A DNA stretch of 64,000 nt from Maribellus luteus (GCF_003576475.1 NZ_QWGR01000003.1:577186-641185), one strand, 5' to 3'; shown: positions 17,875 to 27,224, counted from the first letter of the stretch. Translations and numbers: made by a program. Notes: generated from the letters alone by a model not told the origin.

Positions 17875-19536
17875 TTACTCCTTTTTCCTGATCAGGTATT
17901 TTGTATACCAAACCGAAACAGCGATCGAAATAATAGCCAGCCCCAGAAAGGCCAGTATCCGGTACCCGATGTTTACACTTGCCATGTCGACAAAAATCAG
18001 GCGTATGGCCGATACAACCATTGCCGAAATGGCCAGCCAACGGTATTTTATATTTTTCAAGAGATAACCGACTAAAAAGAAAAGCAAGCCTGCGAATATC
18101 CAGGTTGCGGTGATGTAGGATGGAGGAGAAACATGGTAAAAAGCAACCAGCGTCATTCCAAATCCCAGCAGCAAATAAAGGTTCCGAACCAGTTCGGTTT
18201 TAATGTTCAGTCGCTCTTTTTGCCAGTTTATGATTCGGGCCGAAACAAAGGCAACCAGCATAAACGAGAAATTCGTGAGGTGGTTATTCTGATGCGACTG
18301 CACGGCAAACACCAGGAAAACAAGAAATAAAATAGTGTTCATGACAATCATAAACCGCGACCTGAACCACAAGGCAAACGACACCACCAATAAACTTTGA
18401 AGCGCAAAAAGGCCGTACGAATCGGGCAAACCGAAAATTCCGAAAATGACCACACTTAAGGTCAAAAATCCGTAAAGAACATAGATGGAGGCGATTAGCC
18501 GGATGTCGGATTTTAAGCGGAGCAGCGCTGCATACAAAATACACAACACGGTTACCATCGCGGAAATCGGTACATAATTGTTCTCGAAATAGGTAAGAAG
18601 AATAATCGCCAGAATAACCGTAAAGCCTAGCCCGTTCCAAATAATGGCGACAATAGCCAATTCGCTGGAGATCGTTTCTTTTCGAGGAACAATCGCGATT
18701 AAAGAAAAGACAATTCCCGTGAGTATCGGAAAAACATACAACCCGCTCACCGAAGCCACAAACGCCGGATTATTTCCCATAAAAGGATTATTGAGCAACC
18801 ACACCAAATGCAGCACATAAGCCACGAATATGAAAAACAAAGCGAGTTTCAGCCAGGCAAAACGGCGATACAATTCCAATGTTATAAAAGCAACAGTTGT
18901 TGCCAATATCGCGATTACCGCTGCAGAATCGAAAACCACTCCGGCCCCCATCAGCATAATTAACGACAAGCCTGCCGTAGCCTGTGATTTTTTACGAAAA
19001 GCGATGTACAGAAATACCAATGACACTAAAATCAACAAAACAAAAGCAAGGATTTTATTTTGCAACAGCGGATTTTCCTGGAAGAAATAAAGCCGAAGCG
19101 TAAAAAAGTACAACAGGAAATGGCCGTTATACACCAGTAACTTCGAGATTACCGAAAGCGATTCCCGGATGTAATGGGCGCAAATATAAATCGAAGCTAC
19201 CGCGGCAAAACCTACCAAGATGGAAACAACCCGGTTTCCCGAATTTTGTAAATAATTGACCAGAAATATTAAACCCAGAAACAGGACGATATTTCCCAGC
19301 CAGGCCATGCCGTATTCGCCAACACGAAATTCAATGGAGCCTTTGGTCTCAAATGGCAGTTTGATGTCTATGCCATCATCTTGAGGAAGATGTTCCCTTT
19401 TTCTGGCGATAAACTCCGGAACACCGGTCTTTTCGAGCGATCGCTCAATGTTGGTCAGGCGTTCGTTTAACGCATTCAGTTCATTTCTGAGATTTTCAAA
19501 TTCGGGGGAATTTGATGTTTCTCCCTGCATGACCAA
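17875..19536 (-). CDS. DUF2339-family polytopic membrane protein
   Basis: 553 aa. An N-terminal coiled coil (FENLRNELNALNERLTNIER) is followed by a soluble linker and then about 14-16 hydrophobic helices, the layout of DUF2339 proteins. The biochemical function is unknown; no catalytic motif is visible. It is the first gene of the same-direction block ending with the tetraheme protein, ferredoxin and NrfD genes, with 23 bp to the next gene, so co-transcription is likely though functional linkage is not established. Confidence 0.75.
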   Translation of the reverse strand: MVMQGETSNSPEFENLRNELNALNERLTNIERSLEKTGVPEFIARKREHLPQDDGIDIKLPFETKGSIEFRVGEYGMAWLGNIVLFLGLIFLVNYLQNSGNRVVSILVGFAAVASIYICAHYIRESLSVISKLLVYNGHFLLYFFTLRLYFFQENPLLQNKILAFVLLILVSLVFLYIAFRKKSQATAGLSLIMLMGAGVVFDSAAVIAILATTVAFITLELYRRFAWLKLALFFIFVAYVLHLVWLLNNPFMGNNPAFVASVSGLYVFPILTGIVFSLIAIVPRKETISSELAIVAIIWNGLGFTVILAIILLTYFENNYVPISAMVTVLCILYAALLRLKSDIRLIASIYVLYGFLTLSVVIFGIFGLPDSYGLFALQSLLVVSFALWFRSRFMIVMNTILFLVFLVFAVQSHQNNHLTNFSFMLVAFVSARIINWQKERLNIKTELVRNLYLLLGFGMTLVAFYHVSPPSYITATWIFAGLLFFLVGYLLKNIKYRWLAISAMVVSAIRLIFVDMASVNIGYRILAFLGLAIISIAVSVWYTKYLIRKKE

Positions 19537-20082
19537 TAGCCTTTGATTAAATTCTTCCCCTGGTGATTTCTTCGGGAAGCGATACGGTTAAGAGCGCATT
19601 CAACCAGCGCAATATCCCAGAACATCTAAAACGAACAAACAATTTTTTTTCGGTTCGTCTTATCACTATTTCGTCTTCGGTAATACCAACACGATCCCGA
19701 GAACCCGGATTCTACTCATGTTGGAGCACCTTCGTCACCTAAAAAGATGTATCTATTTAAATATAAGCATTTTATTACCTCTGACTGACACGCTCAACTT
19801 GACAAATATCAATGACAAAGAAGATTTAATTCCGTAAGTGAGAAAGAGCTTCACAAGAAGAAACCCTAAACGAAAAACCACAAAATATCAATTTTTAACT
19901 TTTATTAACCTTTTGATGAAACTCCTTTAAAAACAACATATTCAGACATGCTTAGCAGTTTTTGTTTATTTATTTCAGAATTAAATTAAACATTATTTGT
20001 TTAAAGTTGTCTTAGTAAATGCTAAACAAAACATTTTAAACAAGCAGAGCAGAAAACTTTTTAATCACTTTAAATCAGAATC
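19537..20082. other. Divergent intergenic region, 546 bp
   Basis: Upstream of both the DUF2339 gene (leftward) and the FAS1 lipoprotein gene (rightward). It becomes very AT-rich towards 20082. There is a weak inverted repeat ACGAAC (19631-19636) / GTTCGT (19653-19658) around an AT-rich loop. I found no clear TTTG-N20-TAnnTTTG promoter and no gene. A long 5' leader for the FAS1 gene is possible. Confidence 0.35.
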
Positions 20083-21870
20083 ATGAAAACAAAAAATTTA
20101 TTCAAGAATGTAAAAGCAGGTTTTAACTTGCTATTGATGCTTTTCTTCTTCGTTGGATTGGTAACACTAAGCTCGTGCGAAGACGATGACGAACCGATGC
20201 CAGAACCCGAAATGGAAAAAACGATTGTGGATGTTGCCGCAGAAGCCGGGTCATTCCAAATATTGTTACAGGCTGCTCAAAAAGCAGGTTTGGCCAATTT
20301 CTTAAGCACGGAAAAAAACCTTACCGTTTTTGCTCCAACCGATGCTGCTTTTTCGACCTTGCTCGGAGATCTGGGCCTGAGCAGCCTTGACGATATCGAC
20401 AATTCGACCCTTGCTTCAATTTTAACGTACCATGTGGTCAGCGGAATGGCTTATGTCAACACGCTCTCAACAGGCGTTCTGCCAAGCTTAAACAACAATT
20501 CGCCCGATGAAAAGCCACTCTCGTTAATGGTTAACAATGGAAACGATGTAATGATTAACAACGCAAAAGTTACAGCTGCCGATGTAATGGCCTCAAACGG
20601 AATCATTCATGTAATCGACAAGGTTTTACTTCCTCCCTCGGTTGTCGACCTTGCCACGTACTCCGGTAATTTTTCATCATTGGTTAGCGCAGTTGTGAAA
20701 GCCGATTTAGTTGAAGCTTTGAGCGGAGATGGACCATTCACTGTTTTCGCACCCACCAACGATGCTTTCGCCGAGCTTTTTGCTGCCCTGGGCATTACCG
20801 GTCTTGATGAAGTAGCCATGGATGATCTTACCTCAATTTTAACCTACCATGTTGTTGGAGACAATGTATTGTCAACAGAACTATCAGCAGGAATGGTTGA
20901 AGCATTGTCCGGTGAAACATTCGATGTAACCACTGACGGCGGTGTTATGCTAAATGGAAACATTAAAGTTACAGCAACAGATATTCAGGGAACAAATGGC
21001 GTAATTCACGTTATTGACGCTGTTTTGGTTCCTCCAACTCAAATGTCGAATACCATAGCTGATATAGCCGTGGCCAATTCGGAGTTTTCAATTCTGGTTG
21101 AGGCGCTCATGAAAGCTGACCTGGTAGGAGCTGTGTCGGATAAGGGGGCAGATTTGACCGTTTTTGCTCCAACCAACGATGCCTTTGTGGCGCTTCTTTC
21201 AGACTTGGGAGCCAGCTCACTGGATGATATTCCGGTAGAAACTCTGACCAACATTTTACTGTACCACGTCATTGGCAGCAAAGCCATGTCAACAGACTTA
21301 AGCAGTGGCTATTTCCCCACTCTTTCAACGTATAGCGGCAATAACCTTTCGATGTACATCCAGGTTGACAACGGTGTTTACATCAACAAAAATACGATGG
21401 TCACCACCCCTGATATTGAAGCAGACAATGGTGTTATTCACGTAGTTAACAAGGTAATACTTCCGCCTTCGGTTGTAAACATCGCGATCGACAACAGCAA
21501 TTTCAGCACACTGGTTGATGCAGTTGTTAAAGCCGGATTGGTGGACGCACTTAGCGGGACAGGACCGTTTACAGTGTTTGCTCCAACCAACGATGCATTT
21601 GCAGAACTGTTCACCGCTCTTGGAATATCGGGGATAGATGATTTAACAGCAGAACAGCTTACCCCAATCTTAACTTACCACGTTGTTTCGGGCAATGTAC
21701 TTTCAACCGACCTGAGCAACGGCACAGTAGCGACGCTCAATACCGGGAACAATCTAACTATTGATCTCACTACCGGTGTAAAAATTAACGAATCGAATGT
21801 AATTGCTGCAGACATACAGGCAAGCAACGGAGTGGTTCATGTAATCGACAAAGTATTGATCCCCGGGTAA
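20083..21870 (+). CDS. Lipoprotein with four FAS1 (fasciclin) domains
   Basis: 595 aa. A lipoprotein signal ends in VTLSSC, followed by an acidic linker rich in D, E and P. Four FAS1 domains of about 135 residues follow, each with the H1 motif (TVFAPTNDAFAEL and variants) and the YHVV element, ending with ASNGVVHVIDKVLIPG. FAS1 domains mediate cell adhesion or matrix contacts in many organisms. A surface-anchored adhesive role is inferred. A single-domain paralogue lies 53 bp downstream in the same direction. Confidence 0.93.
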   Translation: MKTKNLFKNVKAGFNLLLMLFFFVGLVTLSSCEDDDEPMPEPEMEKTIVDVAAEAGSFQILLQAAQKAGLANFLSTEKNLTVFAPTDAAFSTLLGDLGLSSLDDIDNSTLASILTYHVVSGMAYVNTLSTGVLPSLNNNSPDEKPLSLMVNNGNDVMINNAKVTAADVMASNGIIHVIDKVLLPPSVVDLATYSGNFSSLVSAVVKADLVEALSGDGPFTVFAPTNDAFAELFAALGITGLDEVAMDDLTSILTYHVVGDNVLSTELSAGMVEALSGETFDVTTDGGVMLNGNIKVTATDIQGTNGVIHVIDAVLVPPTQMSNTIADIAVANSEFSILVEALMKADLVGAVSDKGADLTVFAPTNDAFVALLSDLGASSLDDIPVETLTNILLYHVIGSKAMSTDLSSGYFPTLSTYSGNNLSMYIQVDNGVYINKNTMVTTPDIEADNGVIHVVNKVILPPSVVNIAIDNSNFSTLVDAVVKAGLVDALSGTGPFTVFAPTNDAFAELFTALGISGIDDLTAEQLTPILTYHVVSGNVLSTDLSNGTVATLNTGNNLTIDLTTGVKINESNVIAADIQASNGVVHVIDKVLIPG

Positions 21871-21923
21871 AAAACAGCATGTCAGATAAAAGCTATTTAT
21901 AAATCATATTAAAAATTAACACG

Positions 21924-22427
21924 ATGAAAACAACAAAACAACTTCTATCAATTGTAATGGTTACAGTTCTAACTATTTCCCTTAGCCTGAGTGCTAAAGC
22001 TAAAACCGACGGCGAAGCATCCTCTTCAACAGTCGTTGAAATAGCTGCCGGAAATCCTGATTTCTCCATTTTGGTGGATGCAGTAAAAAAAGCTGATCTT
22101 GCAGGTGCACTTAGCGCCGAAGGACCATTTACCGTTTTTGCTCCGACCAACGAAGCTTTTACCACCTTGTTTAAGCAATTGGGCGTCGACGGAATTAAAG
22201 ATTTAACAGCTGAGCAGCTCACTCCTATTCTTACTTACCATGTTGTAGCAGGGAAAGTAATGTCGGGCGATCTTTCAAATACTTCGGTTGCCACTTTGAA
22301 CGGAAAGAAAATTAAGATCGATCTGACGAATGGAGTAATGATCAACGACAGTAAAGTTGTTACCGCTGATATTTCAGGGAAAAACGGGGTGATACACGTG
22401 ATCGACAAAGTGCTAATTCCAGAGTAA
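21924..22427 (+). CDS. Secreted single FAS1 (fasciclin) domain protein
   Basis: 167 aa with a signal peptide (VMVTVLTISLSLSAKA) and no lipobox cysteine, so it is probably soluble in the periplasm or secreted. One FAS1 domain: TVFAPTNEAFTTLFKQLG, TPILTYHVVAGKVMSGDL and the closing NGVIHVIDKVLIPE. It is very close in sequence to the last repeat of the upstream four-domain lipoprotein, so it probably arose by duplication. A strong terminator follows. Confidence 0.92.
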   Translation: MKTTKQLLSIVMVTVLTISLSLSAKAKTDGEASSSTVVEIAAGNPDFSILVDAVKKADLAGALSAEGPFTVFAPTNEAFTTLFKQLGVDGIKDLTAEQLTPILTYHVVAGKVMSGDLSNTSVATLNGKKIKIDLTNGVMINDSKVVTADISGKNGVIHVIDKVLIPE

Positions 22428-22450
22428 ATTACGACAGCCATGACATTTAC

Positions 22451-22482
22451 AAAAGGATTCCGCCTGGAATCCTTTTATTTTT
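22451..22482 (+). terminator. Terminator after the FAS1 genes
   Basis: Perfect 10-bp stem AAAAGGATTC (22451-22460) / GAATCCTTTT (22467-22476), loop CGCCTG, then a T-rich tail. Confidence 0.85.
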
Positions 22483-22539
22483 CAACTTTCTCTGAACAAA
22501 ACAGAGAGAAACTTCCTTATTATGTCAAGCTCATTTTTC

Positions 22540-22567
22540 GTTTAATCTTAATTCAACTTGATTAAAC
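22540..22567. promoter_or_regulatory. Inverted repeat overlapping the MerR gene promoter (candidate operator)
   Basis: GTTTAATC (22540-22547) and GATTAAAC (22560-22567) are perfect complements separated by 12 nt. The right arm covers the -33 TTG of the promoter, a position suited to autoregulation. That the adjacent MerR protein binds here is an inference. Confidence 0.45.
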
Positions 22568-22588
22568 AAAGTGTAACAATTACCTTTA
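22558..22588 (+). promoter_or_regulatory. Promoter of the MerR-family regulator gene
   Basis: TTG at 22558-22560, exactly 20 nt, then TACCTTTA (22581-22588), one mismatch from TAnnTTTG. Start codon at 22613. Confidence 0.5.
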
Positions 22589-22612
22589 CAAAATGTCAGA
22601 AGATAAGTAAAA

Positions 22613-23491
22613 ATGAAAACAGCCGGTTATTCAATAAAAGACCTCGAAGTGCTTTCAGGAATTAAGATGCACACCATTCGGATCTGGGAAAAAAGGTACG
22701 AGCTTTTAAGCCCGAACCGGACCGATACCAACATTCGTCTTTACGACGATGAAGATCTGAAACGCTTGCTGAATATTTCGCTTCTGACAAAAAACGGCTA
22801 TAAAATTTCGAAAGTCTCCCAATGGAACGATGCCGAGATAAAAGACACCGTTATTAAGCTGACATCCTCAAAAACATCCTACGCCGACTACATCGACCGC
22901 TTTATGTTTCTGATGGTGGAACTAAACACAGTCGGCTTCGAGAAACTGCTGAATGAAGTACTTTCGGAATTCTCGTTTGAAGATGCACATTTCAATATTC
23001 TTTTTAAACTTTTTGAGCGGGTTGGGACTTACTGGCAGGTTGGTTCTATTTTTCCTGCGCAGGAACATTATGTCACTCATTTGTTTCGCCAAAAGTTAAT
23101 TGCCGAGATTGACAAACTCGGCAGTTCGGAAGCCGGAAAGCGAACCATTTTGTTTTACCTGCCCGAAAACGAGTTACACGAAATAAGTTTGCTTTTTTAC
23201 TCGTACCTCGCGCGCAAAAGTGGCTACAACATTTTCTACCTAGGCCAGTCGGTTCCGTTTGAAGACCTTGAAAAAATAAACGCAGTCAAAGAAGTTGACT
23301 ACGTATTTACTGCCTTTATCAACTCCATTCCACCCGACGAATTGGAAGATTACCTGATCAGGCTCAGAGAGTGTTTTCCAAAACAAAAAGTATTTATTAC
23401 CGGGCACCAGGTTCGGCAAAACAACCCGGCGCTGCCGCGTAACTTCAAGACGGTAAAAGACCACCACGAATTCAAAAAGTACCTGGGCTGA
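22613..23491 (+). CDS. MerR-family regulator with C-terminal B12-binding-like domain (CarH/LitR-like)
   Basis: 292 aa. The N-terminal MerR helix-turn-helix is clear (YSIKDLEVLSGIKMHTIRIW, EKRYELLSPNRTDTNIRLYD). The middle is a helical cap-like domain. The C-terminus resembles a cobalamin-binding Rossmann domain (LPENELHEISLLFYSYLARK, then SGYNIFYLGQSVPFEDL). The E-x-H-x-x-G signature reads ELHEIS, so the histidine is kept and the glycine is Ser. CarH-type regulators use adenosylcobalamin as a light sensor; whether this protein binds B12 is uncertain. It has its own promoter with a palindrome and lies just after the FAS1 genes. Confidence 0.82.
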   Translation: MKTAGYSIKDLEVLSGIKMHTIRIWEKRYELLSPNRTDTNIRLYDDEDLKRLLNISLLTKNGYKISKVSQWNDAEIKDTVIKLTSSKTSYADYIDRFMFLMVELNTVGFEKLLNEVLSEFSFEDAHFNILFKLFERVGTYWQVGSIFPAQEHYVTHLFRQKLIAEIDKLGSSEAGKRTILFYLPENELHEISLLFYSYLARKSGYNIFYLGQSVPFEDLEKINAVKEVDYVFTAFINSIPPDELEDYLIRLRECFPKQKVFITGHQVRQNNPALPRNFKTVKDHHEFKKYLG

Positions 23492-23638
23492 CCGTGCAGA
23501 ATTGTGGAATACAGAAAAGCAGGCTTTGGGATATCATCCCTTTTGTTAATTAATGTAAAAAGGACATAATGCGTTTTTTTCACCCTGAAATTTCATCCTA
23601 TTTTTCATAAATTGCATCCCTGTAACTGAAACGAAAAG

Positions 23639-24139
23639 ATGGAAAAGCTAAGTTGGACAAAGGATATTTTTGGGTCGAAGCTTGAAATCAGGCAGGGGGC
23701 GAGTAAAATCGGAAGCATTAACTGGGACAACATGCTCAGTTCGCAGGCACAGGCCATGATTAACGGCAAACTGTTTACGCTTAACCGCGAATTTTTTCTC
23801 TCGAAGCTCGAGATTTACGACTCCAACAGCCAAGCGCTGCTCGGAACCATCATGATCAACTTTTTTAATACCCGCAGCGATGTGCTGATCAACGGAAAAC
23901 GTTTCGAACTGGAAATAAAAAACTTCTGGCAATCGCGGTGGTCGTGGAAATTTAACGGCAACGACATTATCAGTTACACCTCTCACGAATTCGTTACCAA
24001 AGACAAAGGCACCATCGAACTGGCCACGCCCATCAACGACGAGGTGGAAATCCTCATCCTGCTGGGGCTGTTTGTGCGCAACCAGTTTATCCTTTTTATG
24101 CTGCTGATTTTGCTGATCGTATTAATAGTTATCATATAA
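23639..24139 (+). CDS. C-terminally anchored beta-rich protein, unknown function
   Basis: 166 aa, no signal peptide. Residues 1-135 alternate short strands rich in aromatic and polar residues (FGSKLEIRQGASKIGSINWD, RFELEIKNFWQSRWSWKFNG), somewhat like tubby/LURP-one phospholipid-interacting folds, though this is only an impression. A single hydrophobic tail (FILFMLLILLIVLIVII) ends the protein, suggesting tail anchoring in the inner membrane. I do not recognise a family. It lies between the MerR regulator and a lipoprotein gene in the same direction. Confidence 0.6.
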   Translation: MEKLSWTKDIFGSKLEIRQGASKIGSINWDNMLSSQAQAMINGKLFTLNREFFLSKLEIYDSNSQALLGTIMINFFNTRSDVLINGKRFELEIKNFWQSRWSWKFNGNDIISYTSHEFVTKDKGTIELATPINDEVEILILLGLFVRNQFILFMLLILLIVLIVII

Positions 24140-24188
24140 AAATTACATTTCCCAAATACTGATTGTGATATCTCCACGTTTTTTATTC

Positions 24189-25628
24189 ATGAAAAACTGG
24201 CTACAATCCTTTTTATTTATTTTGACGATAACGCTCATTTCATGCAACAAAGAAGAATTCAACTATAGTTCAAATGTGAAACTCGCGTTTTCGATGGATA
24301 CAGTATCATTCGACACTGTTTTTACCACCGTCGGCTCTACAACCAAATATTTTACCGTTAAAAATCCGGAAAACCAAACCGTCATCCTCTCAAACATTCA
24401 ACTCGCAGGAACCAAAAACACGCCTTTTCGCTTGAACATTAACGGCATCAGTTCAAATCAAGCCGCAGATATCAACCTGCCGGCAAAAGACAGCCTGTAT
24501 ATTTTTGTAGAAGTAACGGTTGATCCCAACGGACAAAATTTACCAATGGTAGTTGCTGACTCTATACTTTTCAATGTAAATGGGAACACCCAATCGGTTC
24601 AACTAATTGCATTTGGACAAGATGTTCATCTGCTGAACGGACAGCGGATTCAGACTGAAAACTGGAAGAACGATAAACCATACCTGATTTTCAACTCTGT
24701 TTTAATTGATTCACTGCAAACACTGACTATTGATGCAGGATGCAGGATTCATTTTCACAAAAATTCGAGCATGCTTGTAAAAGGGACACTAAAAGCCAGC
24801 GGCTCTTTTGAAGAACCCATTGTTTTTCAGGGCGACCGACTGGAAAAAGAATATGAAAATATTCCGGGCCAATGGGGATACACTTACCAAACTGAAAACA
24901 ATGATTTGATTATTTTCGGGGGCATTCACTTTTTCCAGGGTAGCAAAGATAATTTATTGAATTATGTTACAATCAGAAATGCAGATAAAGGAATTCAGCT
25001 CGACAGCATGGGTTTTTCGCCAAAACCAATGCTAACCATAAGCAACTCCCGTATCGAAAACATGACACTGAACTGCATAGATGCACGCACATCGAACATT
25101 GATGCCTGGAATTGTATTTTTGCCAATTCGGGTTATTATACCGTTGCCCTAGCATTGGGCGGAGATTACCGCTTTTTCCACTGCACCTTTGCAAATTATT
25201 TTGCAGCGACAGCCCAGGCTTCCCCTGCATTGTTGCTAAACAACTATTTCGAATACAATAAAAAAACCTATGGATTTGACTTAAACGCGGAGTTTGGAAA
25301 TTCCATTTTCTACGGATATGCTGATTCTCAAATTTCAACAGACCAATACCAGGGAAACAGCTTCGTTTACAGTTTTAAAAATTGCCTGTTAAAAACAGGG
25401 GGTGACAAATCATTTACCGGAAATAATTTCCCCGACTCTAGTTTCGATAAAGATCCGATGTTTGCCGCGCCAAACAACTTCTGTTTTTCTGTCGACTCTT
25501 TATCGCCTGCCAGAAATATTGGGAATATCGACATTGCCAAACTCTACCCCTTCGATATGAACAACATTCCGCGACTTGCCGACGAAGGCCCCGACCTGGG
25601 AGCACTGGAGTGGGTTTCATCAAAATAA
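24189..25628 (+). CDS. Lipoprotein with right-handed beta-helix-like region
   Basis: 479 aa from the ATG at 24189, preferred over 24165 because it starts directly at the lipoprotein signal (MKNWLQSFLFILTITLISC). After an Ig-like N-terminal part (VKLAFSMDTVSFDTVFTTVG) come repeats with parallel-beta-helix character (INYVT-like rungs, TIDAGCRIHFHKNSSMLVKG, NCIDARTSNIDAWNCIFANS). The end, DEGPDLGALEW, is a motif common at the C-termini of such Bacteroidota proteins. A cell-surface binding or structural role is inferred; no catalytic residues were identified. Confidence 0.7.
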   Translation: MKNWLQSFLFILTITLISCNKEEFNYSSNVKLAFSMDTVSFDTVFTTVGSTTKYFTVKNPENQTVILSNIQLAGTKNTPFRLNINGISSNQAADINLPAKDSLYIFVEVTVDPNGQNLPMVVADSILFNVNGNTQSVQLIAFGQDVHLLNGQRIQTENWKNDKPYLIFNSVLIDSLQTLTIDAGCRIHFHKNSSMLVKGTLKASGSFEEPIVFQGDRLEKEYENIPGQWGYTYQTENNDLIIFGGIHFFQGSKDNLLNYVTIRNADKGIQLDSMGFSPKPMLTISNSRIENMTLNCIDARTSNIDAWNCIFANSGYYTVALALGGDYRFFHCTFANYFAATAQASPALLLNNYFEYNKKTYGFDLNAEFGNSIFYGYADSQISTDQYQGNSFVYSFKNCLLKTGGDKSFTGNNFPDSSFDKDPMFAAPNNFCFSVDSLSPARNIGNIDIAKLYPFDMNNIPRLADEGPDLGALEWVSSK

Positions 25629-25661
25629 TTATTCATTCAAATCAAATAACTTCTACTTTAC

Positions 25662-25691
25662 TTGTCATATATCTATTATTTTTTACATTTG
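25662..25691 (+). promoter_or_regulatory. Promoter of the three-gene XRE/CPBP cassette
   Basis: TTG (25662-25664), 19 nt, then TACATTTG (25684-25691). Both elements and spacing match the Bacteroidota sigma-ABfr consensus; start codon at 25717. Confidence 0.65.
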
Positions 25692-25716
25692 TCATGTAAT
25701 TCTAACTGAACAAACC

Positions 25717-26166
25717 ATGAAACTTCTACCTCACTATTTTAAATGGATAGGAATTGCCTTGTTTTTCTTAGGCTTATTCACAGGAGCTATTGACGATGGA
25801 AGAAAAGGATTTATTGAAGGATATAATGATGCAATTGACGACCCATCGGATAGAATTGAAATAAATTTCGAAAGGATTCTTCCCAAAAGTATCACTCATC
25901 TTGCAGATTTTCTCAGTATGGCAGGCTTGCTAATTTATGTTCTTTCAAAAAATAAGCGAGAAGATGAATTTATGCAGAAATTGCGTTATGAATCGGCATT
26001 CTTAGTCATGGTTCTTTCATTAACTGTCATTCTAATATTTTATGGCTTTAATCCGGATTTTAAGCTAGATCCTTCCACTCTACTTTCATTACAAATGATT
26101 GCCTATTTAATTATTAGAGCATTAAAACGAAAATTTATTCTTGGAGACTATGAAGAACAAGCTTAA
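25717..26166 (+). CDS. Small polytopic membrane protein paired with an XRE regulator
   Basis: 149 aa from the ATG at 25717. An in-frame ATG at 25576 lies inside the previous gene and upstream of the promoter, so it is rejected. Four hydrophobic segments are visible (WIGIALFFLGLFTGAI, LADFLSMAGLLIYVLS, SAFLVMVLSLTVILIFYG, LLSLQMIAYLIIRALK). No family is recognised. It overlaps the XRE regulator gene by 17 bp. Small membrane proteins joined to short XRE regulators are common and often control each other; that is inference here. The cassette is AT-rich. Confidence 0.65.
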   Translation: MKLLPHYFKWIGIALFFLGLFTGAIDDGRKGFIEGYNDAIDDPSDRIEINFERILPKSITHLADFLSMAGLLIYVLSKNKREDEFMQKLRYESAFLVMVLSLTVILIFYGFNPDFKLDPSTLLSLQMIAYLIIRALKRKFILGDYEEQA

Positions 26167-26344
26167 ATTTCATCGCGTGATGCTCGATAAAACGCAGGAG
26201 GAACTGGCCAATGCCATTGGGGTTTCGCGGCAAACCATTCATGCCATCGAGAAGAACAAGTTTGTCCCTTCGGTGCAAACAGCCATGCGGCTCGCTCAAT
26301 TTTTCAACCTTACCGTAGAAGAACTATTTGAACTGGAAGATTAA
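26150..26344 (+). CDS. Short XRE-family helix-turn-helix regulator
   Basis: 64 aa. An HTH_3 domain fills nearly the whole protein: DKTQEELANAIGVSRQTIHA then IEKNKFVPSVQTAMRLAQFF, ending VEELFELED. Compact regulators of this kind are typical of the YozG/immunity-repressor-like class. The ATG at 26150 fits the family start better than the one at 26141. It overlaps the membrane protein gene upstream and lies 5 bp before the CPBP protease gene, so all three are co-transcribed. Confidence 0.88.
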   Translation: MKNKLKFHRVMLDKTQEELANAIGVSRQTIHAIEKNKFVPSVQTAMRLAQFFNLTVEELFELED

Positions 26345-26349
26345 CCTCC

Positions 26350-27042
26350 ATGAAAACTCTTTTTGCCGATTTCTATTCGTTCCTAAAAACAGGCAAGACG
26401 CAAGTATCCAATAGCGGTTTTAAACAAAACGCCATTGAGCTTGGCAAATTCTTTCTATTGTTTGAAATTCTTGTAATTGCTGCTGTTATAATCACAGTAA
26501 CATTTGCAATAATTGTAAAACCACCAAAAAACGAAACGTTAAAATGGGTCACAAGCCTCTCTCCAGTCTGGGCTTTCTTAATTCCAAACGTTATTGGCCC
26601 TTTAGTTGAGGAATTCTCTTTTCGATACTGGCTAAAAGCAACAAAACTTACTCTCTCTATATCAAGTCTGTTTGTGTCTTATATACTTAGCAACGACATT
26701 ATTAACTCTTCCTATTACCGTATTGACAGCACTTTTATTTCTGAACTTGCCATAAGTTTTAGTGTTGCGGCAATTGTATACGGTATTTTATCTGTCAAAA
26801 AGATACTCCCTGCAATTCAAAAATTATGGACAAATAATTCACATCTACTAATATGGATTTCAATTCTGTGGTTTACGTTTGCTCATGTTAAAAATTTTCC
26901 CCTGGAAGGATGGCAATATCTTTACTCACCAATAATGGTACTACCACAACTGGCTATGGGAACTGTCCTGGCTTTTGGCAGAATTAAATACGGCATTCTG
27001 TTCCCAATTATCATTCACATATTGCACAATACTATGCTATAA
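26350..27042 (+). CDS. CPBP-family intramembrane metalloprotease-like protein
   Basis: 230 aa, several membrane spans. The three CPBP/CAAX-protease motifs are visible: EEFSFR (EExxxR), FTFAHVKNF (FxxxH) and IIHILHN (HxxxN-like). Members cleave membrane peptides, and in bacteria many are linked to bacteriocin self-immunity. It is the third gene of a cassette with a membrane protein and an XRE regulator. The combination hints at immunity or peptide-processing, but no bacteriocin precursor was found. Confidence 0.78.
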   Translation: MKTLFADFYSFLKTGKTQVSNSGFKQNAIELGKFFLLFEILVIAAVIITVTFAIIVKPPKNETLKWVTSLSPVWAFLIPNVIGPLVEEFSFRYWLKATKLTLSISSLFVSYILSNDIINSSYYRIDSTFISELAISFSVAAIVYGILSVKKILPAIQKLWTNNSHLLIWISILWFTFAHVKNFPLEGWQYLYSPIMVLPQLAMGTVLAFGRIKYGILFPIIIHILHNTML

Positions 27043-27110
27043 GTGCCACTAAATAAAACTTCAACAGTTTTTACAAAAAAAGGAATCTAACGACATGTTA
27101 CAACAAACAA

Positions 27111-27138
27111 AAACCGCCTCTGCGTACAGAAACGGTTT
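27111..27138. terminator. Hairpin after the CPBP gene
   Basis: AAACCG (27111-27116) pairs with CGGTTT (27133-27138), with an inner TCTG/CAGA stem. The tail is only moderately T-rich; it probably serves the rightward cassette or both directions. Confidence 0.5.
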
Positions 27139-27193
27139 AATATAATAGTGTAAGTTTTCTACCCGATTTAACTCGGCAAGAACCCTTACGGAA

Positions 27194-27217
27194 AAGCACC
27201 AACAGGAGTTGGCGCTT
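27194..27217. terminator. Hairpin between the CPBP and metG genes
   Basis: AAGCACCAAC (27194-27203) pairs with GTTGGCGCTT (27208-27217) with one mismatch. A run of T follows on the plus strand, and a short T run on the minus strand just after the metG stop. Confidence 0.5.
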
Positions 27218-27224
27218 GTATTTT

